Source: Flavobacterium sediminilitoris (GTDB lineage Bacteria; Bacteroidota; Bacteroidia; Flavobacteriales; Flavobacteriaceae). Taken from it: DNA of 64,000 bases. The notes below the pieces were generated by a model. It did not search any database, was not told the DNA's origin, and was given only the letters and a program-made list of their open reading frames with translations. Shown piece after piece: positions 47,826 through 57,375 of this stretch. The first letter of the stretch is position 1, and each line of letters starts with the position of its first letter. Location of the stretch: positions 1,364,001-1,428,000 of the forward strand of contig NZ_CP090145.1 of assembly GCF_023008245.1 (NCBI RefSeq). Direction: 5' to 3'. The position numbers and the translations under genes are program-made.

Positions 47826-47882
47826 TTATGTATTTATTTAATAGCTATTTAGTATTGAAAAACCGATATATTTTTCAGAATG

Positions 47883-47914
47883 CAAAGATAGTTTTTTTGT
47901 AGACAATTTTGCAA
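47883..47914 (-). promoter_or_regulatory. Bacteroidota-type promoter of atpD-atpC
   Basis: On the minus strand TTG (47914-47912), a 21-bp spacer and TATCTTTG (47890-47883) match the TTG/TAnnTTTG consensus. The start codon lies about 60 bp downstream. Confidence 0.6.
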
Positions 47915-47940
47915 TTAATTTTTTGAGTTTTTTTGAAATA

Positions 47941-47970
47941 AAAAAGCGAAATTTAAAAATCTCGCTTTTT
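47941..47970 (-). terminator. Rho-independent terminator of glmS
   Basis: On the minus strand AAAAAGCGAGATTTTT pairs with a near-complementary arm (one mismatch region) and is followed by a T run, just past the glmS stop. Confidence 0.7.
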
Positions 47971-47975
47971 TATTG

Positions 47976-49823
47976 TTATTCTACAGTAACGGACTTCGCT
48001 AAATTCCTAGGTTGATCAACATTACAATTTCGCATTACTGCTATATGATATGATAATAATTGTAATGGAATTGTTGTTAATAAAGGTGTTAGAGCTTCAC
48101 TTGTATCTGGAATTTCAATAACATGATCTGCTAATTCCTTAACCTGTGTGTCTCCTTTTGTAACTACAGCGATTATTTTTCCACTCCTAGACTTAATTTC
48201 TTGAATATTACTAACTACTTTATCATAATGACCTTTGTTTGGTGCAATTACAACCACAGGCATTGATTCATCAATTAAAGCAATCGGTCCGTGTTTCATT
48301 TCCGCAGCAGGATATCCTTCTGCATGAATATAAGAAATTTCTTTAAGTTTTAAGGCTCCTTCTAAGGCAACTGGAAAATTATAGCCTCTTCCTAAGTATA
48401 AACAATTTGGAGCATCTTTATAGATAGCTGCAATTTGCTTTGCTACATCATTAGTATTTAATGCTTCTGTTACTTTTTCTGGAATTAATTCCAGTTCTAA
48501 TAAATATCTTTGATAATCAGAATTTGACATTTTTCCATTTGCTTTTGCTAAGCGCAAAGCTAACATGGTTAAAATTGTAATTTGTGTTGTAAATGCTTTT
48601 GTTGACGCAACTCCAATTTCTGGGCCAGCATGAGTATAAGCTCCTGCATGGGTTTCTCTTGAAATAGATGAACCAACAACATTACAAACACCAAAAACAA
48701 ATGCTCCTTTTTCTTTTGCTAGTTTTATAGCCGCTAATGTATCTGCTGTTTCTCCTGATTGAGAAATTGCAATTACTACATCATTCTCATTTATAATAGG
48801 ATTTCTATATCTAAATTCTGACGCATATTCAACCTCTACAGGGATTCTGGAAAATTCCTCAATAATATATTCAGCAACTAATCCAGCATGCCAAGAAGTA
48901 CCACATGCAATTATTATAATTCGATCTGCGTTAAGGAATTTTTCTATATTATCCTCAACACCAGACATTTGAATAATTCCTTTGTTTGCTAATAATCGAC
49001 CTCTATATGTGTCTTTAATAACACTTGGCTGTTCGTAAATTTCTTTTAGCATAAAGTGTTCATATCCTCCTTTCTCAATTTGCTCCAAATTCATTTGAAG
49101 TTCTTGGACATAAGGCTCAACTAAAGAATCATCTTTAATTTTACGAACTTTCATTGGTTTATGCAAACGAACAATTGCCATTTCTTCATCTTCTAAATAA
49201 ATAGCATTTGACGTGTATTCTATAAAAGGTGTAGCATCTGATGCAATAAAAAACTCATTTTCACCTATACCTATTGCTAATGGACTTCCAAGACGAGCAG
49301 CAATAATTTCATTTGGTTTCTCTTTATCAAAAACAGCTATTGCATAAGCTCCAACAACCTGATTTAAAGCAACTTGAACAGCCTTTCCTAGTCCTAATCC
49401 TTCTTTCTTCTTAACATCTTCAATTAAATTGACTAGAACTTCAGTGTCCGTGTCCGATTTAAAAGTATAACCTCTTTTGATTAATTCTTTTTTTATCGGT
49501 TCATAATTTTCAATAATACCATTATGAATAATAACAATGTTTCCAGAGTTTGAACAATGTGGGTGAGAATTTATATCATTTGGAACTCCATGAGTCGCCC
49601 AACGAGTATGTCCCATTCCTATATTTCCATGTAGTGTACCTTCCTTTTCGGCTTTCAATTCTAAGTCTGAAACCTTTCCTTTTGTTTTAGATAATTTTAA
49701 ATCTTTTCCGTCAAACAAAACGATTCCGGCACTATCATAACCTCTGTATTCTAGTCTGTGTAATCCTTTAATTATTAAAGGATAAGCATCTCTATGACCA
49801 ATATAACCTACGATACCACACAT
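47976..49823 (-). CDS. glmS: Glutamine-fructose-6-phosphate aminotransferase (isomerizing)
   Basis: 615 aa, normal length. Makes glucosamine-6-P from fructose-6-P and glutamine for peptidoglycan and LPS. The N-terminal glutaminase has catalytic Cys2 (MCGIVGYIGH), with GHTRWATHG. The isomerase half holds two SIS domains (GTSWHAGLVAEY, VVIAISQSGETADT and PNCLYLGRGYNFPVALEGALKLKE), ending LAKSVTVE. It follows the DUF4270 lipoprotein gene by 6 bp. Confidence 0.97.
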   Translation of the reverse strand: MCGIVGYIGHRDAYPLIIKGLHRLEYRGYDSAGIVLFDGKDLKLSKTKGKVSDLELKAEKEGTLHGNIGMGHTRWATHGVPNDINSHPHCSNSGNIVIIHNGIIENYEPIKKELIKRGYTFKSDTDTEVLVNLIEDVKKKEGLGLGKAVQVALNQVVGAYAIAVFDKEKPNEIIAARLGSPLAIGIGENEFFIASDATPFIEYTSNAIYLEDEEMAIVRLHKPMKVRKIKDDSLVEPYVQELQMNLEQIEKGGYEHFMLKEIYEQPSVIKDTYRGRLLANKGIIQMSGVEDNIEKFLNADRIIIIACGTSWHAGLVAEYIIEEFSRIPVEVEYASEFRYRNPIINENDVVIAISQSGETADTLAAIKLAKEKGAFVFGVCNVVGSSISRETHAGAYTHAGPEIGVASTKAFTTQITILTMLALRLAKANGKMSNSDYQRYLLELELIPEKVTEALNTNDVAKQIAAIYKDAPNCLYLGRGYNFPVALEGALKLKEISYIHAEGYPAAEMKHGPIALIDESMPVVVIAPNKGHYDKVVSNIQEIKSRSGKIIAVVTKGDTQVKELADHVIEIPDTSEALTPLLTTIPLQLLSYHIAVMRNCNVDQPRNLAKSVTVE

Positions 49824-49829
49824 AAAAAA

Positions 49830-51473
49830 TTAATTAGGTTTTGTGTAATAAATTTCAAATTTCATTTTCTTACTAGGATCAGTACTTGGGTGATTCCCGT
49901 ATAAGATAGTTCCTAGTGGACTCATTATAGATCCTATTGGTAAATTAGTATTGCCAAATAGTGTAGAGTCTTTAATGTCATACCTGTTTCCGTTATTAAT
50001 ATTTTGAGTAACAGATAATCCAAGCCTTACATTTTTATTTGTATTTGGATTTGTTCCTTTGATTAAATTATTAATATGACTGCTTAATCGAATCTTATAT
50101 TTTGTATCAACATTTTCAACAACTTCTAATATTCCTCCATATGAGAATTTGTTGTTAGCAGGATCTGTCGCTGTTGAACTATCAAAAATATAATCTAAGA
50201 TAGGTGTGTTGTTAGTCGCATCATATAAAAAAATCCTTGTTGGATTTTTTTGCCCTTCATTTTTTACATAAAAAGTTAAATAAGCCTCATTTATTAGAAT
50301 ACTTTGAGATCTTAATTCTTCTAGTTCTTCAGGGATTAAATCATCATCTCCTGCGTCATCATCCCCGAATAAATCTATAAAAACAACAGAGCCATCACCT
50401 CCTTTTGGGTATAAGAACTCGTCTGTATTAGGAGCATTAGTATTCGTTAGTTCATCATTGTATTCCGATGAAAATGTGTTTTCAAAGAAATTAATTGTAT
50501 TTCCTTTTAAATTTAATTTAAATGTTTTTTTCTTAAACTCATCTGTTGCTGCTTCCTTTGTGTGATATTGCATTGTAATATATGCTTTAGAAAAATCTAG
50601 TAATGCTAATGCATTAGAATTACCACTTGAATTTGCATCAACTTGAAAATACAATCCTTTAAAGTATTCTTTGAACAAGTTATTGTTAATCAGTTTGCTA
50701 TCAGGAGCATTTAAAACTTTAGTCTCAAAGAAACTTTTATTTAGATTAATCCACATTCCTGGAGATAACCTTTCTTTTACTACTCTTTTTGAATCATCAG
50801 TTGTCACAGCTCCATTAGAGTCTAAATAAGCTCCACTACCATTTGTTTTGTAGATAATTATTTCCTCTTTATTGAATTTAAACTGAGTGTTTTCTGAAAG
50901 GTTTGAGCCGTCATTAAGTTGTGCACTTGCTAAATTGTTTTCAATTAAAGATGTCTTTTCGTCTGAATAATATTTTTGTGAAATAGAAGGATCTGCGGCA
51001 TTATAATTTCTTAGAAAGTAACCATTTTCAAATATCTTTAAATCTAAGGTAGCGTTATCTGAATCTCCATAAACTGATTTTAATTTAAAAGTATTAGGTT
51101 CAATTCCAGAACCTGTTGCTGTTTGTTCACTAAAATAAGGAACATATAAATAGATAGAATCTGTTGATTGTATTTCTCGTATATTTCCAAAATAAGGAGC
51201 AATACTGCTTAATTCTAATTGGCTTACAAATGTTGATTTCGTTGTTCCAAAATAAGGGTCAACATATATTCCTAGAGAATTTATTGGTAAGTTGTTTGAT
51301 TGAACAGCACCTGTTCTTTTAGTGTAAGCTGACAATGTAACATCATCTTTTATTAAAAAATCAAAATGGTCATCTCCAATAACTTCGGAACCTATTGTGT
51401 TAAAATCTTTATCGCAAGAAACAATAGTGGCTATGCTTAACAATATAGCTATATTTGAAACAATTTTTTTCAT
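49830..51473 (-). CDS. DUF4270 lipoprotein
   Basis: The ATG at 51473 gives a lipoprotein signal (KKIVSNIAILLSIATIVSCDKDF); an ATG 57 bp upstream would prefix it. The mature protein is about 547 aa with the DUF4270 layout: EVIGDDHFDFLIKDDVTLSAYT, then long beta-rich repeats, ending MSPLGTILYGNHPS and KKMKFEIYYTKPN. DUF4270 lipoproteins are flavobacterial outer-membrane proteins of unknown function, often next to glmS, as here. It starts 17 bp past the stop of the glycosyltransferase gene. Confidence 0.88.
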   Translation of the reverse strand: MKKIVSNIAILLSIATIVSCDKDFNTIGSEVIGDDHFDFLIKDDVTLSAYTKRTGAVQSNNLPINSLGIYVDPYFGTTKSTFVSQLELSSIAPYFGNIREIQSTDSIYLYVPYFSEQTATGSGIEPNTFKLKSVYGDSDNATLDLKIFENGYFLRNYNAADPSISQKYYSDEKTSLIENNLASAQLNDGSNLSENTQFKFNKEEIIIYKTNGSGAYLDSNGAVTTDDSKRVVKERLSPGMWINLNKSFFETKVLNAPDSKLINNNLFKEYFKGLYFQVDANSSGNSNALALLDFSKAYITMQYHTKEAATDEFKKKTFKLNLKGNTINFFENTFSSEYNDELTNTNAPNTDEFLYPKGGDGSVVFIDLFGDDDAGDDDLIPEELEELRSQSILINEAYLTFYVKNEGQKNPTRIFLYDATNNTPILDYIFDSSTATDPANNKFSYGGILEVVENVDTKYKIRLSSHINNLIKGTNPNTNKNVRLGLSVTQNINNGNRYDIKDSTLFGNTNLPIGSIMSPLGTILYGNHPSTDPSKKMKFEIYYTKPN

Positions 51474-51489
51474 GTAATTATACCGTAAT

Positions 51490-52296
51490 TTATAAAATAT
51501 GTTTTTTAATGAAACTAGTGTAAATTTCATTAAGCTTTTCTTTCGGTGTGAAAGGTAAAAAAGGTTTTTCGGAAGTTTCTATATATTTTGTTAAAGTTGG
51601 GCTTAGTCCTTCAGAACCAATAACAATACCGTCAGAATGATCAATTGTTAACTTCATTAAGTTCTCATAATTTGGCATTTTAACTGTTGAAATAACATCA
51701 TCCGATATATTATCAAAACTCATTTTATTCATTAATTCTGAATTCAATTCTCCTTCAAATCCTAAATTATAAACTGAAGTAATAATTTTTGTATCAGTAA
51801 ATATTCCTTCATTTTTATAATAATGTTTTAGATATACTGGTAATAATGATGCCATCCATCCTTGAACATGTATTACATCAGGAACCCAATTTAATTTTTT
51901 TACAGTTTCTACAACTCCTTTTGCAAAAAAGATAGCCCTTTCATCATTGTCTGGAAATAAATTCCCATCTTCATCAGTAAAAGTAGCTTTCCTTTTGAAA
52001 TACTCATCATTGTCAATGAAATAAACTTGAATTCTTTCTTTAGGAATAGAAGCAACCTTAATAATTAGAGGCATATCCATATCATTAACTACTAAATTCA
52101 TTCCCGATAAACGAATAACTTCATGTAGCTGATGTCTTCTTTCATTAATATTTCCATATCGAGGCATAAAAATTCTTATTTGACCTCCAATATCATTAAT
52201 CATTTTTGGAAATTCATATGACTGTAGCGAGACTTCATTCTCTGCTAAATAAGGCACCACTTCAGATGATACGTACAATATCCTCTTTTCTTCCAT
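51490..52296 (-). CDS. Glycogen/starch synthase catalytic-domain protein (GT5 N-terminal half only)
   Basis: 268 aa. It matches the N-terminal Rossmann half of GT5 starch synthases: RILYVSSEVVPYLAENEVS, IRIFMPRYG, IDNDEYFKR, DDERAIFFAKGVVE and PDVIHVQGWMASLLPVY. The second half, with the GT-B nucleotide-sugar site, is absent. This truncated form occurs regularly in flavobacteria beside panC, so it is a real small gene and not a broken one. Transcribed divergently from panC. Catalysis alone seems unlikely. Confidence 0.85.
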   Translation of the reverse strand: MEEKRILYVSSEVVPYLAENEVSLQSYEFPKMINDIGGQIRIFMPRYGNINERRHQLHEVIRLSGMNLVVNDMDMPLIIKVASIPKERIQVYFIDNDEYFKRKATFTDEDGNLFPDNDERAIFFAKGVVETVKKLNWVPDVIHVQGWMASLLPVYLKHYYKNEGIFTDTKIITSVYNLGFEGELNSELMNKMSFDNISDDVISTVKMPNYENLMKLTIDHSDGIVIGSEGLSPTLTKYIETSEKPFLPFTPKEKLNEIYTSFIKKHIL

Positions 52297-52372
52297 AACT
52301 ATTTTTGTTTAACAATTGTTTTTAAAAAACACGCAAAATTACAAAAATTTATGGATTTATCTAGTAAAATAG

Positions 52373-52380
52373 TAAGTTTG
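52373..52380 (+). promoter_or_regulatory. TAnnTTTG promoter box of panC
   Basis: TAAGTTTG about 24 bp before the panC ATG. No convincing -33 TTG is seen upstream, so only the -7 box is called. Confidence 0.4.
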
Positions 52381-52403
52381 CACACTAATTAACATAAAAC
52401 AAG

Positions 52404-53249
52404 ATGCTCATTTTTACTGAAAACAAAGTTTTATCCTCTCATTTATTGCCTTTGATTAATCAAAATAAGACCATTGGGTTTATTCCTACTATGGGTGCTT
52501 TGCATAAAGGACATTTATCTTTAATAGAAAAATCTTTAATAGAAAATGATATTACAGTGATGAGTATTTTTGTAAACCCTACTCAGTTTAATAACAAAGA
52601 AGATTTAGAGAAGTATCCACGTACATTAGAGGCTGATGTCGCTAAAATAAAAAAAATTAGTTCTGAAGTAATTATCTACAATCCTACAGTTAAAGATATT
52701 TATGAAAACAATGTCGAGTCTCAGGATTTTAGCTATGATGGTCTTGAATTTCAAATGGAAGGAAAACATCGAGTAGGTCACTTTAATGGAGTAGGTACAA
52801 TTGTAAAGCGACTTTTTGAAATTATAAAACCAACTAATGCTTATTTTGGAGAAAAAGATTTTCAACAATTACAAATAGTAAAGAAAATGGTTTCTAAGCA
52901 CAACTTACCTGTAACAATTATTGGTTGTCCAATTTACAGAGAGAAAAGTGGTTTGGCAATGAGTTCTCGAAATGAAAGACTGTCAGATGAATCGAGAGAA
53001 AAAGCCTCAGTTATTTATGAAATATTGAAAGAAACGAAAAAATTGTTTCAAAAAAAATCAGCTAATGAAGTAGTTAAAATAGTTGAAGAAAAGTTTAAAA
53101 AAATGCCTGATTTTAAGCTAGAATATTTTGAAATTGCTGAAGAATCAACTCTTTTAACTTGCAAGAGGAAAAATAAAACTAAGAAATATCGTGGTTTTAT
53201 AGCTGTTTTTATTGATAACATAAGACTTATTGATAATATTTCAATGTAA
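52404..53249 (+). CDS. panC: Pantothenate synthetase
   Basis: 281 aa. ATP-dependent joining of pantoate and beta-alanine. Motifs: GFIPTMGALHKGHLSLI (HxGH), FVNPTQFNNKEDLEKYPR, YFGEKDFQQLQI and GLAMSSRNERLS. It precedes panD, which makes the beta-alanine. Confidence 0.97.
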   Translation: MLIFTENKVLSSHLLPLINQNKTIGFIPTMGALHKGHLSLIEKSLIENDITVMSIFVNPTQFNNKEDLEKYPRTLEADVAKIKKISSEVIIYNPTVKDIYENNVESQDFSYDGLEFQMEGKHRVGHFNGVGTIVKRLFEIIKPTNAYFGEKDFQQLQIVKKMVSKHNLPVTIIGCPIYREKSGLAMSSRNERLSDESREKASVIYEILKETKKLFQKKSANEVVKIVEEKFKKMPDFKLEYFEIAEESTLLTCKRKNKTKKYRGFIAVFIDNIRLIDNISM

Positions 53250-53322
53250 CTCCTGCTTTATGATATAGAAATAGGAATTTCATATTTCCTTAAAAAAAAA
53301 TATTTAATTTACACGAAATAAT

Positions 53323-53330
53323 TAACTTTG
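53323..53330 (+). promoter_or_regulatory. TAnnTTTG promoter box close to the panD start
   Basis: TAACTTTG lies only 4 bp before the panD ATG (53335). With the usual 5-7 bp between box and transcript start, the mRNA would be leaderless or nearly so. Confidence 0.45.
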
Positions 53331-53334
53331 CAGC

Positions 53335-53685
53335 ATGCATATTCAAGTAGTAAAATCAAAAATTCATAGAGTAACCGTAACAGGTGCCGATTTGAATTAT
53401 ATAGGCAGCATAACCATTGACGAAGCGTTAATGGAAGCGTCAAACATTATTGAGGGTGAAAAAGTTCAAATTGTAAACATAAACAATGGTGAACGACTAG
53501 AAACTTACGCTATAAAAGGCCCTAGAAATACCGGAGAAATAACCTTAAATGGTCCGGCAGCAAGAAAGGTACATCGTGGAGATATTGTTATCATCATTTC
53601 TTATGCATCAATGGACTTTGAAGAAGCTAAAAATTTCAAGCCTTCGTTAGTGTTTCCTAATGAAAAAGATAATTCATTAACTTAA
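53335..53685 (+). CDS. panD: Aspartate 1-decarboxylase proenzyme
   Basis: 116 aa. Pyruvoyl-dependent enzyme producing beta-alanine for pantothenate. The self-cleavage site Gly24-Ser25 is present ([10 protein letters not shown]), and the N-terminal [14 protein letters not shown] is characteristic. Ends just before the flippase-like gene. Confidence 0.96.
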   Translation: MHIQVVKSKIHRVTVTGADLNYIGSITIDEALMEASNIIEGEKVQIVNINNGERLETYAIKGPRNTGEITLNGPAARKVHRGDIVIIISYASMDFEEAKNFKPSLVFPNEKDNSLT

Positions 53686-53687
53686 TT

Positions 53688-54647
53688 TTGAGTTCTTCCC
53701 TAAAGAAAATTTTGCAAATATTTATTCCTCTATTAATAGGAATTGGATTAATATATTATCAATATTCTTCTTTTAGTGAAGAACAGATTAAAAGGATAAA
53801 AGTATACTTTAAAAGTGCCGATTATTTTTATGTGCTTTTATCAGTTATTATATCTTTATTTGGATATTGGTCAAGATCTTATAGATGGAAATATTCTTTG
53901 CAACATTTAGGATATGAACCAAAATTTCATAATTCTTTCTTTGCAGTTTCTATTTCATATTTGATAAATCTTACAATTCCTCGATCTGGAGAGGTAACAA
54001 GAGCTATTATTTTAAAAAAATATGAAGGTATCCCTTTTGATAAAGGATTTGGAACAATTGTAGCAGAAAGAGTTATTGATTTCTTGATTTTTTTATTATT
54101 TGTAATTACTGCATTTCTATTACAATTTGATAAAATTAATCACTTCATTTTTTCTAATATTTCACCTAATAGAATAATCTTTATTACAATAATAGGCTTT
54201 ATTTCTTTTTTTGCGTTCTTACTTATTTGGAAATGGGCAAAATGGCCAATAATATTGAAAATAAAATCTAAATTCATTGGTCTTATTGAAGGCATGACTA
54301 GTGTCTTAAAAATGAAAAATAAATGGAAATACTTGTTCCACTCTTTTTTTATCTGGTTTTGCTATTTACTAATGTTTTACGTTTGTATATTTTCTATTCC
54401 AGAAACAGCTTCAATCTCATTTGATGTGGTGATAATGGGTTTTATTTTTGGAAGTTTAGCTGTTGGCTTTACTAATGGTGGTATTGGTGCTTTCCCTATT
54501 TCCATTGCCAAAGTATTACTATTATACGGAATTGCGGAAGATGCAGGAACAGCATTAGGATGGATTATTTGGACATCACAAACATTACTAACAATCATTT
54601 TAGGTTTATTTTCTTATTTGTTTTTGAATATTTTCAATAAAAATTAA
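53688..54647 (+). CDS. LPG synthase TM-region / UPF0104 family membrane protein
   Basis: 319 aa with a TTG start (TTGAGTTCTTCC), 2 bp past panD. About eight membrane helices. Signature of the family: the NSFFAVSISYLINLTIPRSGEVTRAIILKKYEGIPFDKGFGTIVAERVIDF stretch. It resembles the flippase part of lysylphosphatidylglycerol synthases and the UPF0104 proteins, without the synthase domain. It probably moves a lipid or glycolipid; the substrate is unknown. Confidence 0.85.
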   Translation: MSSSLKKILQIFIPLLIGIGLIYYQYSSFSEEQIKRIKVYFKSADYFYVLLSVIISLFGYWSRSYRWKYSLQHLGYEPKFHNSFFAVSISYLINLTIPRSGEVTRAIILKKYEGIPFDKGFGTIVAERVIDFLIFLLFVITAFLLQFDKINHFIFSNISPNRIIFITIIGFISFFAFLLIWKWAKWPIILKIKSKFIGLIEGMTSVLKMKNKWKYLFHSFFIWFCYLLMFYVCIFSIPETASISFDVVIMGFIFGSLAVGFTNGGIGAFPISIAKVLLLYGIAEDAGTALGWIIWTSQTLLTIILGLFSYLFLNIFNKN

Positions 54648-54687
54648 TTAGTATATTGCTATATTATTTAAACACTATAACATCATC

Positions 54688-55896
54688 ATGAAAATTAAAT
54701 TATTTTTACTATTTATTTTAATAACTTCATTTGCTTTTTCTCAAAAAACAGTTGAAACGATTCAATCAAAAAAGTTAGGAGAAGAAAGAAGTTTTACAGT
54801 TTCTCTTCCAGTTAATTATGAGTTTGATACGGATAAAAAATATCCGATTTTAGTTTTATTAGATGGAGAATATCTTCTATCTCCTTTTGAAGGAATAGTA
54901 AAATATGGAAATTATTGGGATGATTTACCTGAAATGATAATTGTAGCAGTAAATCAAAATTATGGAGAAACTCGTTTTAATGATAGTGAATTTGACAGTA
55001 ATGGTTTACCTTCTGGAAAAGGAGCAAGTTTTTTTGAGTTTATCGGATTTGAATTATTACCTTATCTTGAAAGTAAATTTAGAACACAACCTTTTAGAAT
55101 TATTGCAGGGCATGATACTACTGCTGGATTCTTAAATTTTTACCTATACAAAGACAATCCTATTTTTAATGGTTATATATCATTAGCACCTGAAATGGCA
55201 CCTGAAATGGAAAAAAGAATTTCAGAAAGATTAGCAATTATAAAGAAACCTCTTTTTTATTATCAAGCTACAGGAGAAGGCGATATTAAAGAAATTAATG
55301 ATGGAGCTAAAGCTTTAGATAATAATATTAATGCACTTCAAAATAAGACTTTCAAATACCGTTTTGATGAATTTAAAGGAGCATCTCACTATTCATTAGT
55401 TGCACAAGCTATTCCTCAGGCATTGTATTTTATTTTTGATGGTTATCAACCTATTTCAATGGTTGAATTTCAAGAAAAAATTGTAACATTAGATAAAGGA
55501 TATACACAATACTTAATTGATAAATATACTAATTTAGAACAAAATCTTGGACTAAAAATTCAACCTCGTTTAACTGATTTTAAAGCAATTGAAGCTGCAA
55601 TCTTAAAAAACAAAGCATATTTAGAATTACAAGATTTAGGAAAATATGCTGATAAACAATACCCAAAAACTACTTTAGGAACTTTTCATCAAGCATTATA
55701 TTATGAAAAAGTTGGAGAATATAAAAAAGCTATAAAAGAATATAGGAAGGCATATACATTGACAGATATAAGAGAATTAACAAAATCGTATATGCTTGAT
55801 AGAGCAGAAAGCTTAAAAGATAAAAAAGACGAATCTACAGTAGAAGAACTTGCTGAGCCAACTTCAGAAGAAGGGGAAAAAAAAGATGGGGAATAA
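54688..55896 (+). CDS. Secreted alpha/beta-hydrolase-fold protein (esterase D-like) with TPR tail
   Basis: 402 aa. Signal peptide KIKLFLLFILITSFAFSQ. Residues 20-275 resemble the esterase D family (KYPILVLLDGEYLLSPFEGIV, SFFEFIGFELLPYLESKF). The usual nucleophile elbow G-x-S-x-G is replaced by GHDTT, with Asp143 where Ser is expected. A short TPR-like tail follows (GTFHQALYYEKVGEYKKAIKEYRKAY). Ends with an acidic, low-complexity tail. Next gene radA starts 2 bp after. Enzyme activity is doubtful or different; function unknown. Confidence 0.75.
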   Translation: MKIKLFLLFILITSFAFSQKTVETIQSKKLGEERSFTVSLPVNYEFDTDKKYPILVLLDGEYLLSPFEGIVKYGNYWDDLPEMIIVAVNQNYGETRFNDSEFDSNGLPSGKGASFFEFIGFELLPYLESKFRTQPFRIIAGHDTTAGFLNFYLYKDNPIFNGYISLAPEMAPEMEKRISERLAIIKKPLFYYQATGEGDIKEINDGAKALDNNINALQNKTFKYRFDEFKGASHYSLVAQAIPQALYFIFDGYQPISMVEFQEKIVTLDKGYTQYLIDKYTNLEQNLGLKIQPRLTDFKAIEAAILKNKAYLELQDLGKYADKQYPKTTLGTFHQALYYEKVGEYKKAIKEYRKAYTLTDIRELTKSYMLDRAESLKDKKDESTVEELAEPTSEEGEKKDGE

Positions 55897-55898
55897 TT

Positions 55899-57260
55899 AT
55901 GAGTAAAATTAAAACTTCCTTTTTTTGTCAAAATTGTGGCACTTCTTTTTCAAAATGGCAAGGACAATGCCATGCTTGTAAAGAATGGAATACTATTGTA
56001 GAAGAAGTAATTCAAAAGGAAGAAAAAACAGCTTGGAAAACAGCCTCTAACTCTGTTGTTAAAGCTGCTAAACCATTGCTTATAAAAGAAATTGATAGCT
56101 CCCAAGAAATTAGATTAAATACTACAGATAGTGAATTAAATCGTGTATTAGGAGGAGGCTTAGTTCCTGGATCATTAACTCTTTTAGGAGGTGAACCAGG
56201 AATAGGAAAAAGCACACTTTTACTTCAAATTTCTTTAAAATTACCTTACAAAACACTTTACGTTTCAGGTGAAGAAAGTCAGAAGCAAATTAAAATGCGC
56301 GCTGAACGAATAATGCCAAATAGTGATAATTGCTATATTCTTACTGAAACTAAAACACAGAATATTTTTAAACAAATTCAGGAGATGCAACCTGAAATTG
56401 TTATTATAGATTCTATACAAACTTTGCATACAGATTATATTGAATCTTCAGCGGGTAGTATTTCTCAAATTAGAGAATGTACTACAGAGCTGATTAAATT
56501 TGCTAAAGAAACCAATGTTCCTGTTATTTTAATTGGACATATTACCAAAGACGGAACCATTGCAGGACCAAAAATTTTAGAGCACATGGTAGATACTGTA
56601 CTACAATTTGAAGGCGATCGCAATCACGTATATCGAATTCTCCGTTCTTTAAAAAACAGATTCGGATCAACAGCAGAACTAGGGATTTATGAAATGTTAG
56701 GAAATGGATTAAGAGAAGTAGATAATCCATCTGAAATTTTGATTTCACATAAAGACGAAGAGCTTTCAGGAACAGCTATTGCTTGTACTCTTGAAGGCAT
56801 GCGCCCTTTGATGATAGAGATTCAATCCCTTGTTAGTTCCGCAGTCTATGGAACACCGCAGCGAAGTACCACAGGGTATAATGCTAAACGACTTAATATG
56901 ATTTTGGCTGTTCTGGAAAAAAGAGCAGGGTTTAGATTAGGAACAAAAGATGTTTTTCTAAATGTTACAGGTGGAATTTCTGTAGAAGACACAGCGATTG
57001 ATTTAGCTGTTGTTGCTGCAATTCTGTCTTCTAATGAAGACATTCCTATTGCAGAAGGATTTTGCTTTGCTGGTGAAGTTGGACTTTCTGGAGAAATAAG
57101 ACCAGTAAATCGTATTGACCAACGCATTCAAGAAGCAGAGAAACTAGGTTTCACAACTATCTTAGTTTCTAGACACAACAAACTATCTTTAAAAAACACA
57201 AAAATTAAGGTCGTTTTAGTTTCAAAAATTGAAGACGTAGTTAGTGAATTATTTGGATAA
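55899..57260 (+). CDS. radA: DNA repair protein RadA
   Basis: 453 aa, typical. It processes recombination intermediates. It has an N-terminal C4 zinc finger (CQNCGTSFSKWQGQCHACKEW), Walker A GGEPGIGKSTLLLQ, the RadA-specific LKNRFGSTAELGIYEM (KNRFG) and a C-terminal Lon-like domain (SSAVYGTPQRSTTGYNAKRL, GFCFAGEVGLSGEIRPV). Confidence 0.97.
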   Translation: MSKIKTSFFCQNCGTSFSKWQGQCHACKEWNTIVEEVIQKEEKTAWKTASNSVVKAAKPLLIKEIDSSQEIRLNTTDSELNRVLGGGLVPGSLTLLGGEPGIGKSTLLLQISLKLPYKTLYVSGEESQKQIKMRAERIMPNSDNCYILTETKTQNIFKQIQEMQPEIVIIDSIQTLHTDYIESSAGSISQIRECTTELIKFAKETNVPVILIGHITKDGTIAGPKILEHMVDTVLQFEGDRNHVYRILRSLKNRFGSTAELGIYEMLGNGLREVDNPSEILISHKDEELSGTAIACTLEGMRPLMIEIQSLVSSAVYGTPQRSTTGYNAKRLNMILAVLEKRAGFRLGTKDVFLNVTGGISVEDTAIDLAVVAAILSSNEDIPIAEGFCFAGEVGLSGEIRPVNRIDQRIQEAEKLGFTTILVSRHNKLSLKNTKIKVVLVSKIEDVVSELFG

Positions 57261-57310
57261 CTTGTTTATAAAAGTAAGAATAGCATTTTTTAGATTTTAA
57301 AATAAAAATG

Positions 57311-57318
57311 TATCTTTG
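57311..57318 (+). promoter_or_regulatory. TAnnTTTG promoter box of the trhO operon
   Basis: TATCTTTG lies about 58 bp before the trhO ATG. A matching -33 TTG is not seen at the right distance. Confidence 0.4.
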
Positions 57319-57375
57319 GCGTCAAATCCTTCCATTTAGGATTAAATTATTTTCTCACTTAAATACGTTTATAGC

